Program-made: the position numbers and the translations under genes
NCBI GenBank assembly: GCA_013407085.1
Contig: JACCGJ010000615.1
Span: 1-64,000 of the forward strand
Source of the DNA: Atriophallophorus winterbourni
Taxonomy: Eukaryota > Platyhelminthes > Trematoda > Plagiorchiida > Microphallidae
DNA: 64,000 nucleotides
Direction of reading: 5' to 3'
The notes under the pieces: model-generated
Told to the model about the DNA's origin: nothing
Database searches by the model: none
What the model saw: only the letters and a program-made list of their open reading frames with translations
Part shown: piece by piece, positions 55,301 through 63,074 of the stretch
Layout: each line of letters starts with the position of its first letter
Numbering within the stretch: the stretch's first letter is position 1

Positions 55301-55919
55301 ATTCGGTGATGATGATGACGATTTTGAAGTTATTCCGTTGTTGGAAAGGAATATCACAGCTGGCGTTTGGTTTGTTGATGATTTGATCGGTTCCGAGACG
55401 GAAGTAATCAATTTGATAAATCAGCAAAAAACGGTTGAAATCTTCCCCCGTGGTCCAAAGGGAGATGGTGGAGAAGGGGCTATGCCCCCGCATGTACTCA
55501 TGGCTGCGATGAAGCATGAAGCAATGGGTTGGAAGAAGACGCCTGAGACACACCCAGGAGGACCAGAGACGATTCAGGGCCCTACTTTTACATTTTCTCC
55601 CCCTGATGAAGAATCAGTCATTCCAGAACTTCCATGCCCTCCAGATCTTCGTAGACGTACCTCAAAATACTTTTTCGCAGGATCGATCAACAGGTTAGAA
55701 GAGGAAGCTGAAGTAGACACCGAAACAAAACACACCCTAACAGGATCCACTTCATCGCTATCCCACCGTCACTCCGTTGGGGGAATAGTTGGACGAGTTA
55801 GTCGTCGAATTTCCCAGGCATTTGGAGCACCCAGCGGAACGGGAGAGCAATCTGGACACGGATCCAGTGCATTAAATTTACACACTCAAGAAGCACATGA
55901 TACATTGAAAGTCGATTGA
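51545..55919 (+). CDS. Bestrophin-family calcium-activated anion channel, two coding exons
   Basis: Exons 51545-52309 and 55002-55919 join in phase 0 at VPLVYNQ-VVTLVVYVYL, giving 560 residues. The start MTVSYTRS matches the bestrophin N-terminus. The pore neck is IPVSFVLGFFV (I81, F85 and F89 equal human BEST1 I76, F80 and F84). GRWWEQF and the Ca clasp FGDDDDDFE (residues 356-364) are conserved. Four membrane helices are expected. Bestrophins form pentameric chloride/bicarbonate channels in the plasma membrane. The extracellular loop after VLSHQFSDPV is about 40 residues longer than in human BEST1 and carries two N-x-T sites. The C-terminus has RRRTS at 472-476, where human BEST1 has an RRAS phosphorylation site. 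Confidence 0.92.
52795..53350 (+). mobile_element. Non-autonomous RTE-derived element in bestrophin intron
   Basis: 52800-53110 matches the 5' region of the RTE-like element at 39220-39560 (GACTGGCGCCTGAAAACCAG, then TTGCTTCGGGCAG). 53300-53345 resembles an RTE 3' end: CATCCTCCAGGAGGAG and a tail AAAAGTAAAGTAAATG. Almost all coding sequence is missing. It is a deletion derivative that would depend on RTE proteins. Confidence 0.6.
53950..54195 (-). repeat. HHR repeat, subfamily B, tandem minus-strand copies in bestrophin intron
   Basis: The minus strand has leader CCACTTCTCCACTG, then TGTCTTCACTTGATGACGGC with core TTGATGA and AGTC, GAAA, CCGGTT and GTGGTGTG. Stem II and C3 are weakened. At 54165-54195 a second, truncated unit starts with the same GTTGCTCACATTCC block, about 212 bp away. 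This gives a broken head-to-tail pair. Confidence 0.6.
55002..55919 (+). CDS. Bestrophin exon 2 (residues 256-560)
   Basis: The acceptor TTTTTATCTAG gives phase 0. It encodes the last membrane helices, the Ca clasp and a long, polar cytoplasmic tail with PPDEESVIPELPCPPDLRRR. The stop TGA is at 55917-55919, directly before a GT/CA dinucleotide run. Confidence 0.9.
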   Translation, partial: VVTLVVYVYLASSVLSHQFSDPVTLLRDIEAGLKRASNTTLLVAELGSNTTSNDIPTLQAKNIELLTKTLNVTPNFPIFAILSLVFYMGWLRVAETNVFPFGDDDDDFEVIPLLERNITAGVWFVDDLIGSETEVINLINQQKTVEIFPRGPKGDGGEGAMPPHVLMAAMKHEAMGWKKTPETHPGGPETIQGPTFTFSPPDEESVIPELPCPPDLRRRTSKYFFAGSINRLEEEAEVDTETKHTLTGSTSSLSHRHSVGGIVGRVSRRISQAFGAPSGTGEQSGHGSSALNLHTQEAHDTLKVD

Positions 55920-55931
55920 AAAATTTGTTCC

Positions 55932-55957
55932 CGTGTGTGTGTGTGTGCACACACGGA
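55932..55957 (+). repeat. GT/CA dinucleotide repeat in bestrophin 3' UTR
   Basis: A GTGTGTGTGTGTGTG run followed at once by CACACAC, able to form a hairpin just after the stop codon. Confidence 0.7.
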
Positions 55958-56212
55958 AGTACGTGATATATTTTGTCGCGAAAACAGAATTACGCAATCT
56001 CATTCCACGCTTCCATTCGCACCTCAGTTTGTGTATGATTTTTGAGTTCCATTGTTTTAAAGAGCCAAATCAACTTATCTATTCTAATCTTTTTGAATTA
56101 TTGAATACCAGTCCACGGCTATGTTTTTCCGCGGATACTTATTTCTGATTTACCTACGACCAATCGTAAGTTAGGAAATATGTTGCAAGACGTTTGGGAG
56201 CGATCGAGTAGT

Positions 56213-56270
56213 CATGAAAAGAAATTTGAAAGCAATCCGTTAGAGCAGTTTTGAGTAACGTTTCCGTAAA
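56213..56270 (-). repeat. Family C fragment upstream of the Penelope-like remnant
   Basis: Plus-strand AAGCAATCCGTTAGAGCAGT and TTTGAGTAACGTTTCC match the family C block AATGAATCGGTTATAGCA and GGTAACGTTTCG. The stem II half is missing. Confidence 0.45.
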
Positions 56271-56383
56271 TTAGTCCAAATTGTGGCGGCTTTACGTTAA
56301 TGACGCATTTGTGATCTTTATGACTAGAGGCGTTTCATAATTACTTGAACGAATTAGACTATCGAATCAATGGTACTAAATAA

Positions 56384-56912
56384 GTGAATCCAGCTCATGG
56401 ATTAGACTACCGAGTGCAAAATGTCAAAGGTAAAATTCAAAGTTCACGCTACAGGAAACCAGTCGGCCGTTTTGAGGTATTCAGACGGGCATTCGGAGCA
56501 ATAGCGTCAACCATCTTCCATAAAATCGTCCGCTTATGTAGCGACGGGTTAAAAAACGCGCTCAACGAAGATCCAATCGAATACCACGGCTATCATAAGA
56601 ATTTTTTGATACACCGATTAAACCAAGTAAAATACCTAAGACCTAAACAGATAATAATGGGCGAGTTGCAGTTTGCGTACCCAATGTCGAATGGTTGTTC
56701 GAAGCGTTAAGTACAATTTTAAACGTTCGACCTTCGTTAATCCAGAGGATAAGTTACATTTAGACAGCTCTTCTAATTATGTCCATAGAATTAAGTGCAA
56801 AGTTGGCTCCGGCGTGTATATCGGCCGACTGCCAGGGAACTTCATCCAAGGACTGAAAAGCATAAAAAGCGCATTAAGAAACCCCAATAAGATGAGAGAG
56901 GCTTTAATCTAG
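56384..56912 (+). pseudogene. Penelope-like retroelement remnant (RT end and GIY-YIG endonuclease)
   Basis: Two overlapping frames. The first ends with a Penelope-like post-RT segment (FHKIVRLCSDGLKNALN, then YHGYHKNFLIHRL). The second, 56740-56912, reads SSNYVHRIKCKVGSGVYIGR and LPGNFIQGLKSIKSALRNPN, matching the pattern V-Y-x-I-x-C ... Y-I-G-x-T-G-R ... R-x-x-x-H-x-x-A of GIY-YIG domains in Penelope-like elements. The catalytic Arg and His positions are altered and a frameshift separates the halves, so it is dead. Assignment rests on motif spacing alone. Confidence 0.5.
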
Positions 56913-56929
56913 GACACAACATTATCTGA

Positions 56930-57545
56930 ACGTGTGTTTTCCACTGGCCACAGTGTTGAATTTTATTCATAGATTTATTCATAGATTATATGCCGGTAAA
57001 AAGCTATGCTTTAACAATGTAGATGTAATGTGGCGTAACGTTAAGTCTGCTTGCCGAGGCAATTGTAATCATTAAGGTGAGCAATCAAATAGACGGGGCT
57101 ATAATCTGTTTAATGTGGGACTCAGTGCTGATACGAACAAATATTAATTAAGTTTGGTATTCGACACAATTTTTAATTCCATTTTTACATCTTTTTTGCA
57201 CATTCGTCACACTTTTAGCCATGCACACGTGAAACACAGTGTGAATTGACCTTGCGGGTTTCACACTACAGTGAGTAAACAGGTCGTTTGATCTAGTCTA
57301 TGCCTACACGACTTGATACGCATAGGTTTTTCATAGGCTGTCTAGCGATATGGCGTATGTGATGTGGTGGTTAAAGTGTTACTTTTTCATGCTCTCAGTT
57401 GTATGCTGCGTTCGCGTAATCGCAGAGCCAACGGGATTCGTAACTCGCTTGATAAACAAATGGGAGATGAACGCAAACTAGCCACTTTTTTAATATACTA
57501 TCAACCAACGATGCCCTTCGTTTGAAGAATTAGGTAAGTGGATAG
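56930..57545. other. No feature recognised
   Basis: AT-rich non-coding sequence between the Penelope-like remnant and a LINE family D fragment. Confidence 0.4.
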
Positions 57546-57549
57546 TGCA

Positions 57550-57810
57550 GTTGTTGATGTTGTTGCTGTTGTTGGCTTGCTTTGGTGGATGTCGACCATG
57601 GATGTTCATGGTGGTTTCACGATACAGGGCGTTTCAAATGACTAAGCAGTCCGATTTGAGAGGAACAATCTCTCCCGCAGCGCTTACAGTGAAAGACAAT
57701 ACTTGGCGTGATCTACGGTCAGCAAACAAGTGCAGTATCTGCCCGTTCCTAACACGCAGACGATGCTTTACACAGTACTTTCAAAGTGAGCGATAAATAG
57801 CAAGTTCTTC
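57550..57810 (-). pseudogene. LINE 3' end with C2H2-type finger (family D)
   Basis: The minus strand encodes CKRCGRDCSSQIGLLSHLKR near 57690-57630, then the 3' flank ACATCCATGGTCGACATCCA. It is frameshifted further 5'. The CAACAACAGCAACAACATCA run after the flank may be its tail. Confidence 0.6.
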
Positions 57811-57824
57811 CCAACTCGATTCAC

Positions 57825-57990
57825 GTGTGTGTAAACACATGTTTAATGGGGTAAAACCCATAACTATGAAACAAATTATTCATTTGCATGCTTTTCCGTC
57901 ACAACACACCCCACGACCGGTTTCGTGCTGTTTGCACTCATCAGGTAGGGACAGTAAGATCAGGATCCGCATGCGCTTGAAACAGTGGAG
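57825..57990 (-). ncRNA. HHR repeat, subfamily A, best-preserved hammerhead
   Basis: On the minus strand stem I CCCTAC pairs with GTGGGG (six pairs, one G-U). Core CTGATGA is the complement of 57938-57944. Stem II GTGC/GCAC has loop AAACA. GAAA is followed by CCGG and TC, with predicted cleavage between complement positions 57915 and 57914. GCATGC occurs on both sides of stem I and could extend it beyond an internal loop. All core residues match the consensus. Upstream on the minus strand is the shared GTTTACCATTCCTCCACTGT leader. Confidence 0.8.
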
Positions 57991-58139
57991 GAATGGTAAA
58001 CAAATTGTGATTCACTTAAATTTATCAGAGTTTGCTTTGTACAAGAGCGTCGAATGATTATCTTTATGAGCAAGTTAAAATGTCGTTTATCGGCACCATA
58101 TGAACTCGAAGGGCCAGCCTGTGATATGTAATCTAGAAA

Positions 58140-58680
58140 GGAATAGGTTTTTTTCAAGATATTTTTTCAAGATTCAAGAACCAATGGGACAATGATAGTT
58201 TATTGATAGTTTGTGGCAAAATTCGGATTAGCTCTCATATAATCATCATGTTTCGATTTGAATATAGATAAGCTGTTTGAGCTTACCAGATCGGCAGGTA
58301 GGGAATTCCAAACACACAAGCACCGAATAAAAATACCTGCGGCAGTTCCGTTTGGAATGTGGTATTTCCAACTTGCAACCATGGCCACGGCTGTTGCAGG
58401 AAGTTTTAAGGTGGAATAATATATCCAGTGGGTGGGAAACAGTAGTAAGTATTTTGTATACGAGGATGAGATCACCTCGCATTCTTCTTTGTGCAACAGT
58501 CCTCAGCTCCAGTCGTCTTAGTCGCACGGCGAATGGCATATTTTCGAGTCCAATGACAAGCTTAGAAGCTCTCTGATATATGCGACCCAGAAGTAAGATG
58601 TGTTTTGGAGCCATGGTGTCCAGGCTTGTGCGGCATAGTCTAGAACGATTGCCGCAATTTTTTGACATTTTATATGAACA
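58140..58680 (-). pseudogene. CR1-like LINE C-terminal fragment, one frameshift
   Basis: Minus frames: HILLLGRIYQRASKLVIGLE, RMRGDLILVYKIL, then SKRNCRRYFYSVLVCLE. The frame shifts near 58310 to CVWNSLPADLVSSNSL and end at KHDDYM. The 3' end on the minus strand has TTCTTGAATCTTGAAAAAAT, a tail repeat like that of other CR1 copies here. Confidence 0.7.
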
Positions 58681-58799
58681 AAAAATAAGTTAGACAATTA
58701 AGCATCGTTGATCCAGTGGATTGTCCCGCTTGAAATAGCGCGATGCGAATCACGAATTTTACACTTCCTCGCTGCATATCCTTCAAGCGTAGAATTTGA

Positions 58800-59000
58800 G
58801 TTCACTCCTTGATAGGGTTCGTACCACGAACTGTGATGTTCGAATACATAATCGCAGAGTCAATCCGAATCAAGCGCTCTAGGCTCTTACAAATGACTTA
58901 TTTTCGTTGTGTTGTGCCCACAATCTATAACCAATTTGAGTTTTCCGTCATCGCATAGAGATTAGATTCAACGAACCTTGCATCTTAGCGGCTTAAAATC
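58800..59000 (-). repeat. HHR repeat, subfamily B, very decayed
   Basis: Plus-strand AGGGTTCGTACCACGAACTG (leader hairpin) and TTTTCCGTCATCGCATAGAG, then ATTAGATTCAACGAACCTTG recall the B unit in inverted orientation. No functional core. Confidence 0.4.
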
Positions 59001-59159
59001 GTGTACAGTGGCGGCCATACAGTAGAAATCTTTTAGGAGTTTTTGATTAATGGTGTATGTTGTCAATTGAAGTGGTGAAGAGAGCTTGTTTTGATGTGTG
59101 ATGGTGAAAGTCAAACGGAAACTGTCATGTTCATATCGGTATACTCGTTCACAACTCTT

Positions 59160-59340
59160 GCTTAAATGCATGTTTTGATTTGAGGTGTAGACACTTAAAC
59201 CCCAAGTGTATGCCGCTAATTTTCTATATGTTCAGTGGCTTCCCATCGTTTCATAATGTTACAATGTCATGGCAGTTAAGCACTCGGTACATGCTACCGA
59301 TGTAATGCTGTCTATGATAATCATGATGATGATGAGAGAA
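59160..59340 (+). repeat. Family E repeat, copy with short GATGAT tract
   Basis: The TTGATTTGAGGTGTAGACAC start and GCACTCGGTACATGCTACCG, then ATGATGATGATGAG correspond to 19975-20165. It adjoins an inverted HHR B fragment at 59335-59405. Confidence 0.5.
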
Positions 59341-59405
59341 CCTTGAAACAGTGGTAAAGTGGTAAGTAAAGCACGACTTCGAAGCCATTGCTATATAGGG
59401 CTCTT
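59335..59405 (-). repeat. HHR repeat, subfamily B, leader fragment
   Basis: ACCTTGAAACAGTGGTAAAG, then AGCCATTGCTATATAGGG is the inverted B leader. The core is absent. Confidence 0.5.
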
Positions 59406-60169
59406 ACAATGAGTGGTGGATGTTGGAAACTCAACAATGTAGCCTACAAACTTCTTTTGAATCCCCCGAAAAAGCCACTGCCAAATCACAGATTTCAGTA
59501 TGTTGCAACAATGCATCAGAATTGACAAGAAATCAGGTAATTCTCTCGCGACAAAGTATTAACCACTCTAAAGATAACGCTGTCCGTTACTGACACATTG
59601 CTAAGTGCATACCTTGCAAATCACGTTCGATAACCTGGATTTCTCCAAGGTAATCTAAACCGCTCAACCACCAACACGATAAAATGTTGGTATCGATCCA
59701 GTGCTGAAGCTCAACGTGTATTGATTAACGGCGTGGATGCGTCGCGACCATGGTCACACAATAATTTCTGTTCATTTTTCTAGTTCATGTCCGGAGCTAT
59801 GTGAATATGCATTATGCGTGAGAAAATATTTTTTTGCTCAATTCAAGAATTCAGTTTGAATTAAAATTGTGTTTTTATTTAACTTGTGTTCAAACCCAAA
59901 AAATTACACTCGGTTCAGCTGAGTCCAGTAGGCACGGGACTGTAAGTGGCTAAAAATACCCCAAGCCAAGAGGCAGCCAAACCCCTTTTGAACGCGCTAT
60001 AGACGAGCAAGCGATTAGTTCTTCAGGCAGCTTACTCCAGAAGCTTACCACTCTCCCACTGAGGAACTGTTGCCTAAGATTCAGACGATTGTGAATTTTT
60101 GCGAGCTTCCTTGCGTGTCATCTAGTTGAAGGATTGATCGCTCGTCGACTTTTATCAAATATTTAAATT

Positions 60170-60232
60170 TATATTATTATTTATTATCATTATTATATTT
60201 ATTATTTATATTTTGTTTCTGCAAATCTCTAC
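60170..60232. repeat. ATT/TTA-rich simple repeat
   Basis: A TTATTATTTATTATCATTAT-like run of about 60 bp, directly next to the RTE fragment. Confidence 0.7.
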
Positions 60233-60259
60233 TTGAAAGTCGGTGTTAGTTTTGCTGGT

Positions 60260-60625
60260 AGTTCAATGTGTTTCATTCAGTCCTCTCCGTGCCGGGTGGC
60301 ACATGAGCGAAGACAACTCACGCCAGTGGTTCCGGTCTGTCGCTGCTTCCGTTGCCTTCTGCACCGTGAATCCTTGTGCATGTAGTTCGCGTTCCAACGT
60401 TCTGCGCCAAGTTTCCTTGGGCCGTCCCTTTTTCGTTTACCTTGCGGATGCCAGTGCATGGCTACCTTCGTATGCGAACTGGGATCCATCCTGCAGACAT
60501 GATCGAACCACGGATCTTTTGTCATCGTTTCCGTAGCAATGTAGGTTTTACGGGATAGGGTTGCTAGCCCTAAGCCCAACCCTCCTCCGTTCTTAGACGG
60601 GCTTGGGACCGTCCTTGGCGGAGTT
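60260..60625 (-). pseudogene. RTE-like LINE deletion derivative: C-terminus fused to 5'-type sequence
   Basis: The minus strand begins with GCCAAGGACGGTCCCAAGCC, read as RTE 5' sequence, giving GLGLATLSRKTY. It passes directly into the RTE C-terminal motif FDHVCRMDPSSHTKVAMHWH and PQGKRKRDGP. The endonuclease and RT are missing. It ends at CCACCCGGCACGGAGAGG. Confidence 0.55.
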
Positions 60626-60834
60626 TAGTTCAATGTAAGTCAATAAAAATTATCTCTTTCACTGGAACGGGTGATATAGTCGCTCGGAGCCGAATTTTAC
60701 TCGCCCAGCTAATTGTGCATCAACCAAAAATATCCTTTTATTTTTAATCTGCAGTTGCCCCTTTAAACCTGCACAACGGGGATGCGTGAGAAATCATTCC
60801 AAATTTCTTGCGATAAACAATATGAATGAAATGA

Positions 60835-60945
60835 ACAAAAATGCTCATGCATTTCCATTACACACACACCACGACCGGTTTCGTTCTGTTTGCACTCATC
60901 AGGTAAGGGCAGTGGGATCAGGATCTGCATACGCTTGAAACAGTG
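60835..60945 (-). ncRNA. HHR repeat, subfamily A, minus-strand hammerhead
   Basis: Core CTGATGA is the complement of 60896-60902. Stem II GTGC/GAAC has one mismatch. GAAA and CCGGTC follow, then GTGGTGTG. Stem I CCTTAC pairs with GTGGTG at most positions. It runs head-on into the plus-strand array at 60946. Confidence 0.6.
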
Positions 60946-61380
60946 AGTGATAGGTGCGAACAACATGAAAACGGTCTTGGGGTGTGTGTAACGGAAATGC
61001 ATACAAATGAGCATTTTTTCATGATCATGGGTTTAAACCCTATCGACACTTGTTCGGACACGTGATTGATCAGGTTGGTCGTACCAGCCTTATCCAACAC
61101 TGGCATGCAAGCGCTACTTGTTTACCATTCATCCACCGTTTCAAGTGCATGCGGATCCTGATCCTGCTGTCCCAACCTAATGAGTGCAAACAGCATGAAA
61201 TCGGTCGGCGAGGCGTATGTTTACGTGATGGAAATGCATGCAAATGAGCATTTTTTTCTCATGGCCATATGTTCAAACCCTGCTACATGAGTGGGAGCTG
61301 ATGAGATTGAACAGCTTGGTTGTAACAACCTTATCCAACAGTGGCATACGAGCGCAACTTGTTTATCATGAATGAAATGA
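60946..61380 (+). repeat. Tandem array of HHR repeat subfamily A, period 230 bp
   Basis: Two ribozyme regions in the same orientation have their GAAA at 60967-60970 and 61197-61200. Each is followed by GGAAATGCAT, AAATGAGCATTTTTT, a spacer and CCTTATCCAACA. A leader hairpin occurs twice (GGTTGGTCGTACCAGCC and the altered GGTTGTAACAACC). The first core is TGATAGG and the second CTAATGA, so both are mutated. A third unit stops near 61375 before its core. Confidence 0.7.
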
Positions 61381-61479
61381 GTTTCAAAGAGAGAGTGATA
61401 CACTGTTGGCATCAGTTTACTGAAAACGATGAGTGCTTCCGTTATATATGCGTACTCAAAAAATGTTACCCAAGCATAA

Positions 61480-61825
61480 GGTTTCGAACAACGAACCAGG
61501 ATGTTCAAATAAAAAATCACAGTGTAATTCTAGGTGAACCGCTCAATACGCTTAAAAGGACGATTGTATTGTGGTGCTCACATCCCCATCCCTTACACTC
61601 CACAACCGGTTACTGGCTATTTGCCGTCATCAGGTGGAGACAGTAACCTTAGGTTCGGTAAGCCACTGTTAAATATGGTTGGTACGACGAACCACGATGT
61701 TTTAATAAAGAATCACAGTGATTCCTAGTCAAGCAATCAAGAAATGACCATTGTACTGCGGTGCTTACATCTACCGCACTAATACTCCGCAGCTGGTTTC
61801 TGGTCAGGTGAGCATTGTGGTTCGT
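61480..61825 (-). repeat. Tandem array of HHR repeat subfamily B, period 187 bp
   Basis: Minus-strand ribozyme regions are centred at 61600-61640 and 61790-61810. The positions equivalent to GAAA are 61610-61613 and 61797-61800. The first has core CTGATGA (complement of 61627-61633), stem I CCAC/GTGG and CGGC/GCCA, but GTAA replaces GAAA. The second has lost most of stem II. A leader fragment at 61480-61560 belongs to a further unit. Confidence 0.65.
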
Positions 61826-61995
61826 TGTACGAACCCTATTCAAGAGTGGCTTCAAAGTAAATCTTTGTTTAACACTTTACGAATGTTTCAAGACTGATTG
61901 AACCTAATCTTTTCTCACTTCACCTGATAACGGCGAGCAACACGAAACCAGAGGTGATATGTAAGTGAGAGGGGTGTGAGCACGACAATACATTC
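61826..61995 (+). repeat. HHR repeat, subfamily B, plus-strand copy facing the array
   Basis: GTGGTTCGTTGTACGAACCC (leader hairpin) is followed by TTTGTTTAACACTTTACGAA, TTCACCTGATAACGG with core CTGATAA, CACGAAACC and GAGGTGATATG. One core residue is wrong and stem III is lost. Confidence 0.55.
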
Positions 61996-62169
61996 CTATT
62001 CTCATCATTCAATTAACGACAAATATTCGATAAACATATGATGTGGTTTGAAAGCTTGTTCAGCCAAATTTATTCACCATACAAATGAAAAAGTAAGGTG
62101 TCAATTTTGGTCACAAACGGGACAAGTTTAAGTGGGTGGTACAACTACATGCGCTGCTGTATTCTTCTG

Positions 62170-62990
62170 ATTACAAAGAATCAATAAATGATAAATAATA
62201 TCCTGATAGGACAACCTCTGCCTCAGAGAAAGACGGATAGACTAGCACACTTTGCTTCATATGCAGGACTATGCGTGAATACCGAAAAAACAGAAGTCCT
62301 CCGTGTGCTAACCGACGAGCACCCATCAATCACCATCAATGGTAAAGCAGTTAATGACGTCACGCATTTCGTCTACCTCGGCAGCCTTGTTTCAATAAGT
62401 GGTGGCACGGACGAAGACATCGTCGCCAAAATCGGCAAAGCAAGATACGCGTTCATAGCTTTGAAGCCCATTTGGGAGTCGAAGGTTCTATCAAAACGCA
62501 CGAAACTCCGTATATTCAGAAACAACGTCAAATCCGTGCTACTCTATGGATCGGAAACCTGACGAGTGACAGCAAAGTCTTCTGGCCGCTTGCAATCATT
62601 CCACAATAATTGCCTTCGTCGAATTATTGGGGTAAAATGGCCAGAAAAGATAAGGAATCAAGACCTGCGGCAGATTGCTGCAGAGGACCCGATCGCCCAG
62701 CAGATCAGTAGAAGAAAGTGGAGATGGGTTGGGCACACCTTGCGAAAAGCTTATGATGACATCACGCGTCATGCTCTGGTATGGAACCCAATCGGGAAGA
62801 GACGGGTCGGACGCCTAAGGCTATCTTGGAAGCGCTCGTGTGAAGAGGAAATCCGCAAGTGTGGACTTAACTGGAACGACATCAAACTGGCTGCTATGGA
62901 CAGACCAAACTGGAGACAAGTTGCCGAGGCCCTATGTTCCTCCAGGAACTCAAGGGATTAAGTCAAGTAAGTCAAGAACCTCTGCCATCA
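62170..62990 (+). pseudogene. RTE-like LINE C-terminal fragment, nearly open
   Basis: 62188-62562 and 62566-62961 are one frame broken by a single TGA at 62560-62562 where RTE proteins have Trp (YGSET-stop-RVT). Recognisable parts: GLCVNTEKTEVLRV, DVTHFVYLGSLVSISGGTDE, KIGKARYAF, NNCLRRIIGVKWPEKIRNQD, WRWVGHTLRK, and the final DRPNWRQVAEALCS. The 3' end has AAGTCAAGTAAGTCAAG, a short tail repeat. The catalytic RT part is missing (5' truncation). Confidence 0.8.
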
Positions 62991-63074
62991 TCCTGCCAGT
63001 TAATAATAAGCTATTTGCCATCCTACATGTACCAGCTTTGGTACTGTTGCACTTGATATCCTATGAAGGATAAA

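Noticed and set aside
60243..60536. 97-codon plus-strand ORF
   Set aside because: Antisense of the RTE C-terminal fragment with the clear CRMDPSSHTKVAMHWHPQ motif.
20139..61300. CRISPR-like arrays
   Set aside because: Regular repeats here are microsatellites or HHR units; a eukaryotic genome and no spacer pattern.
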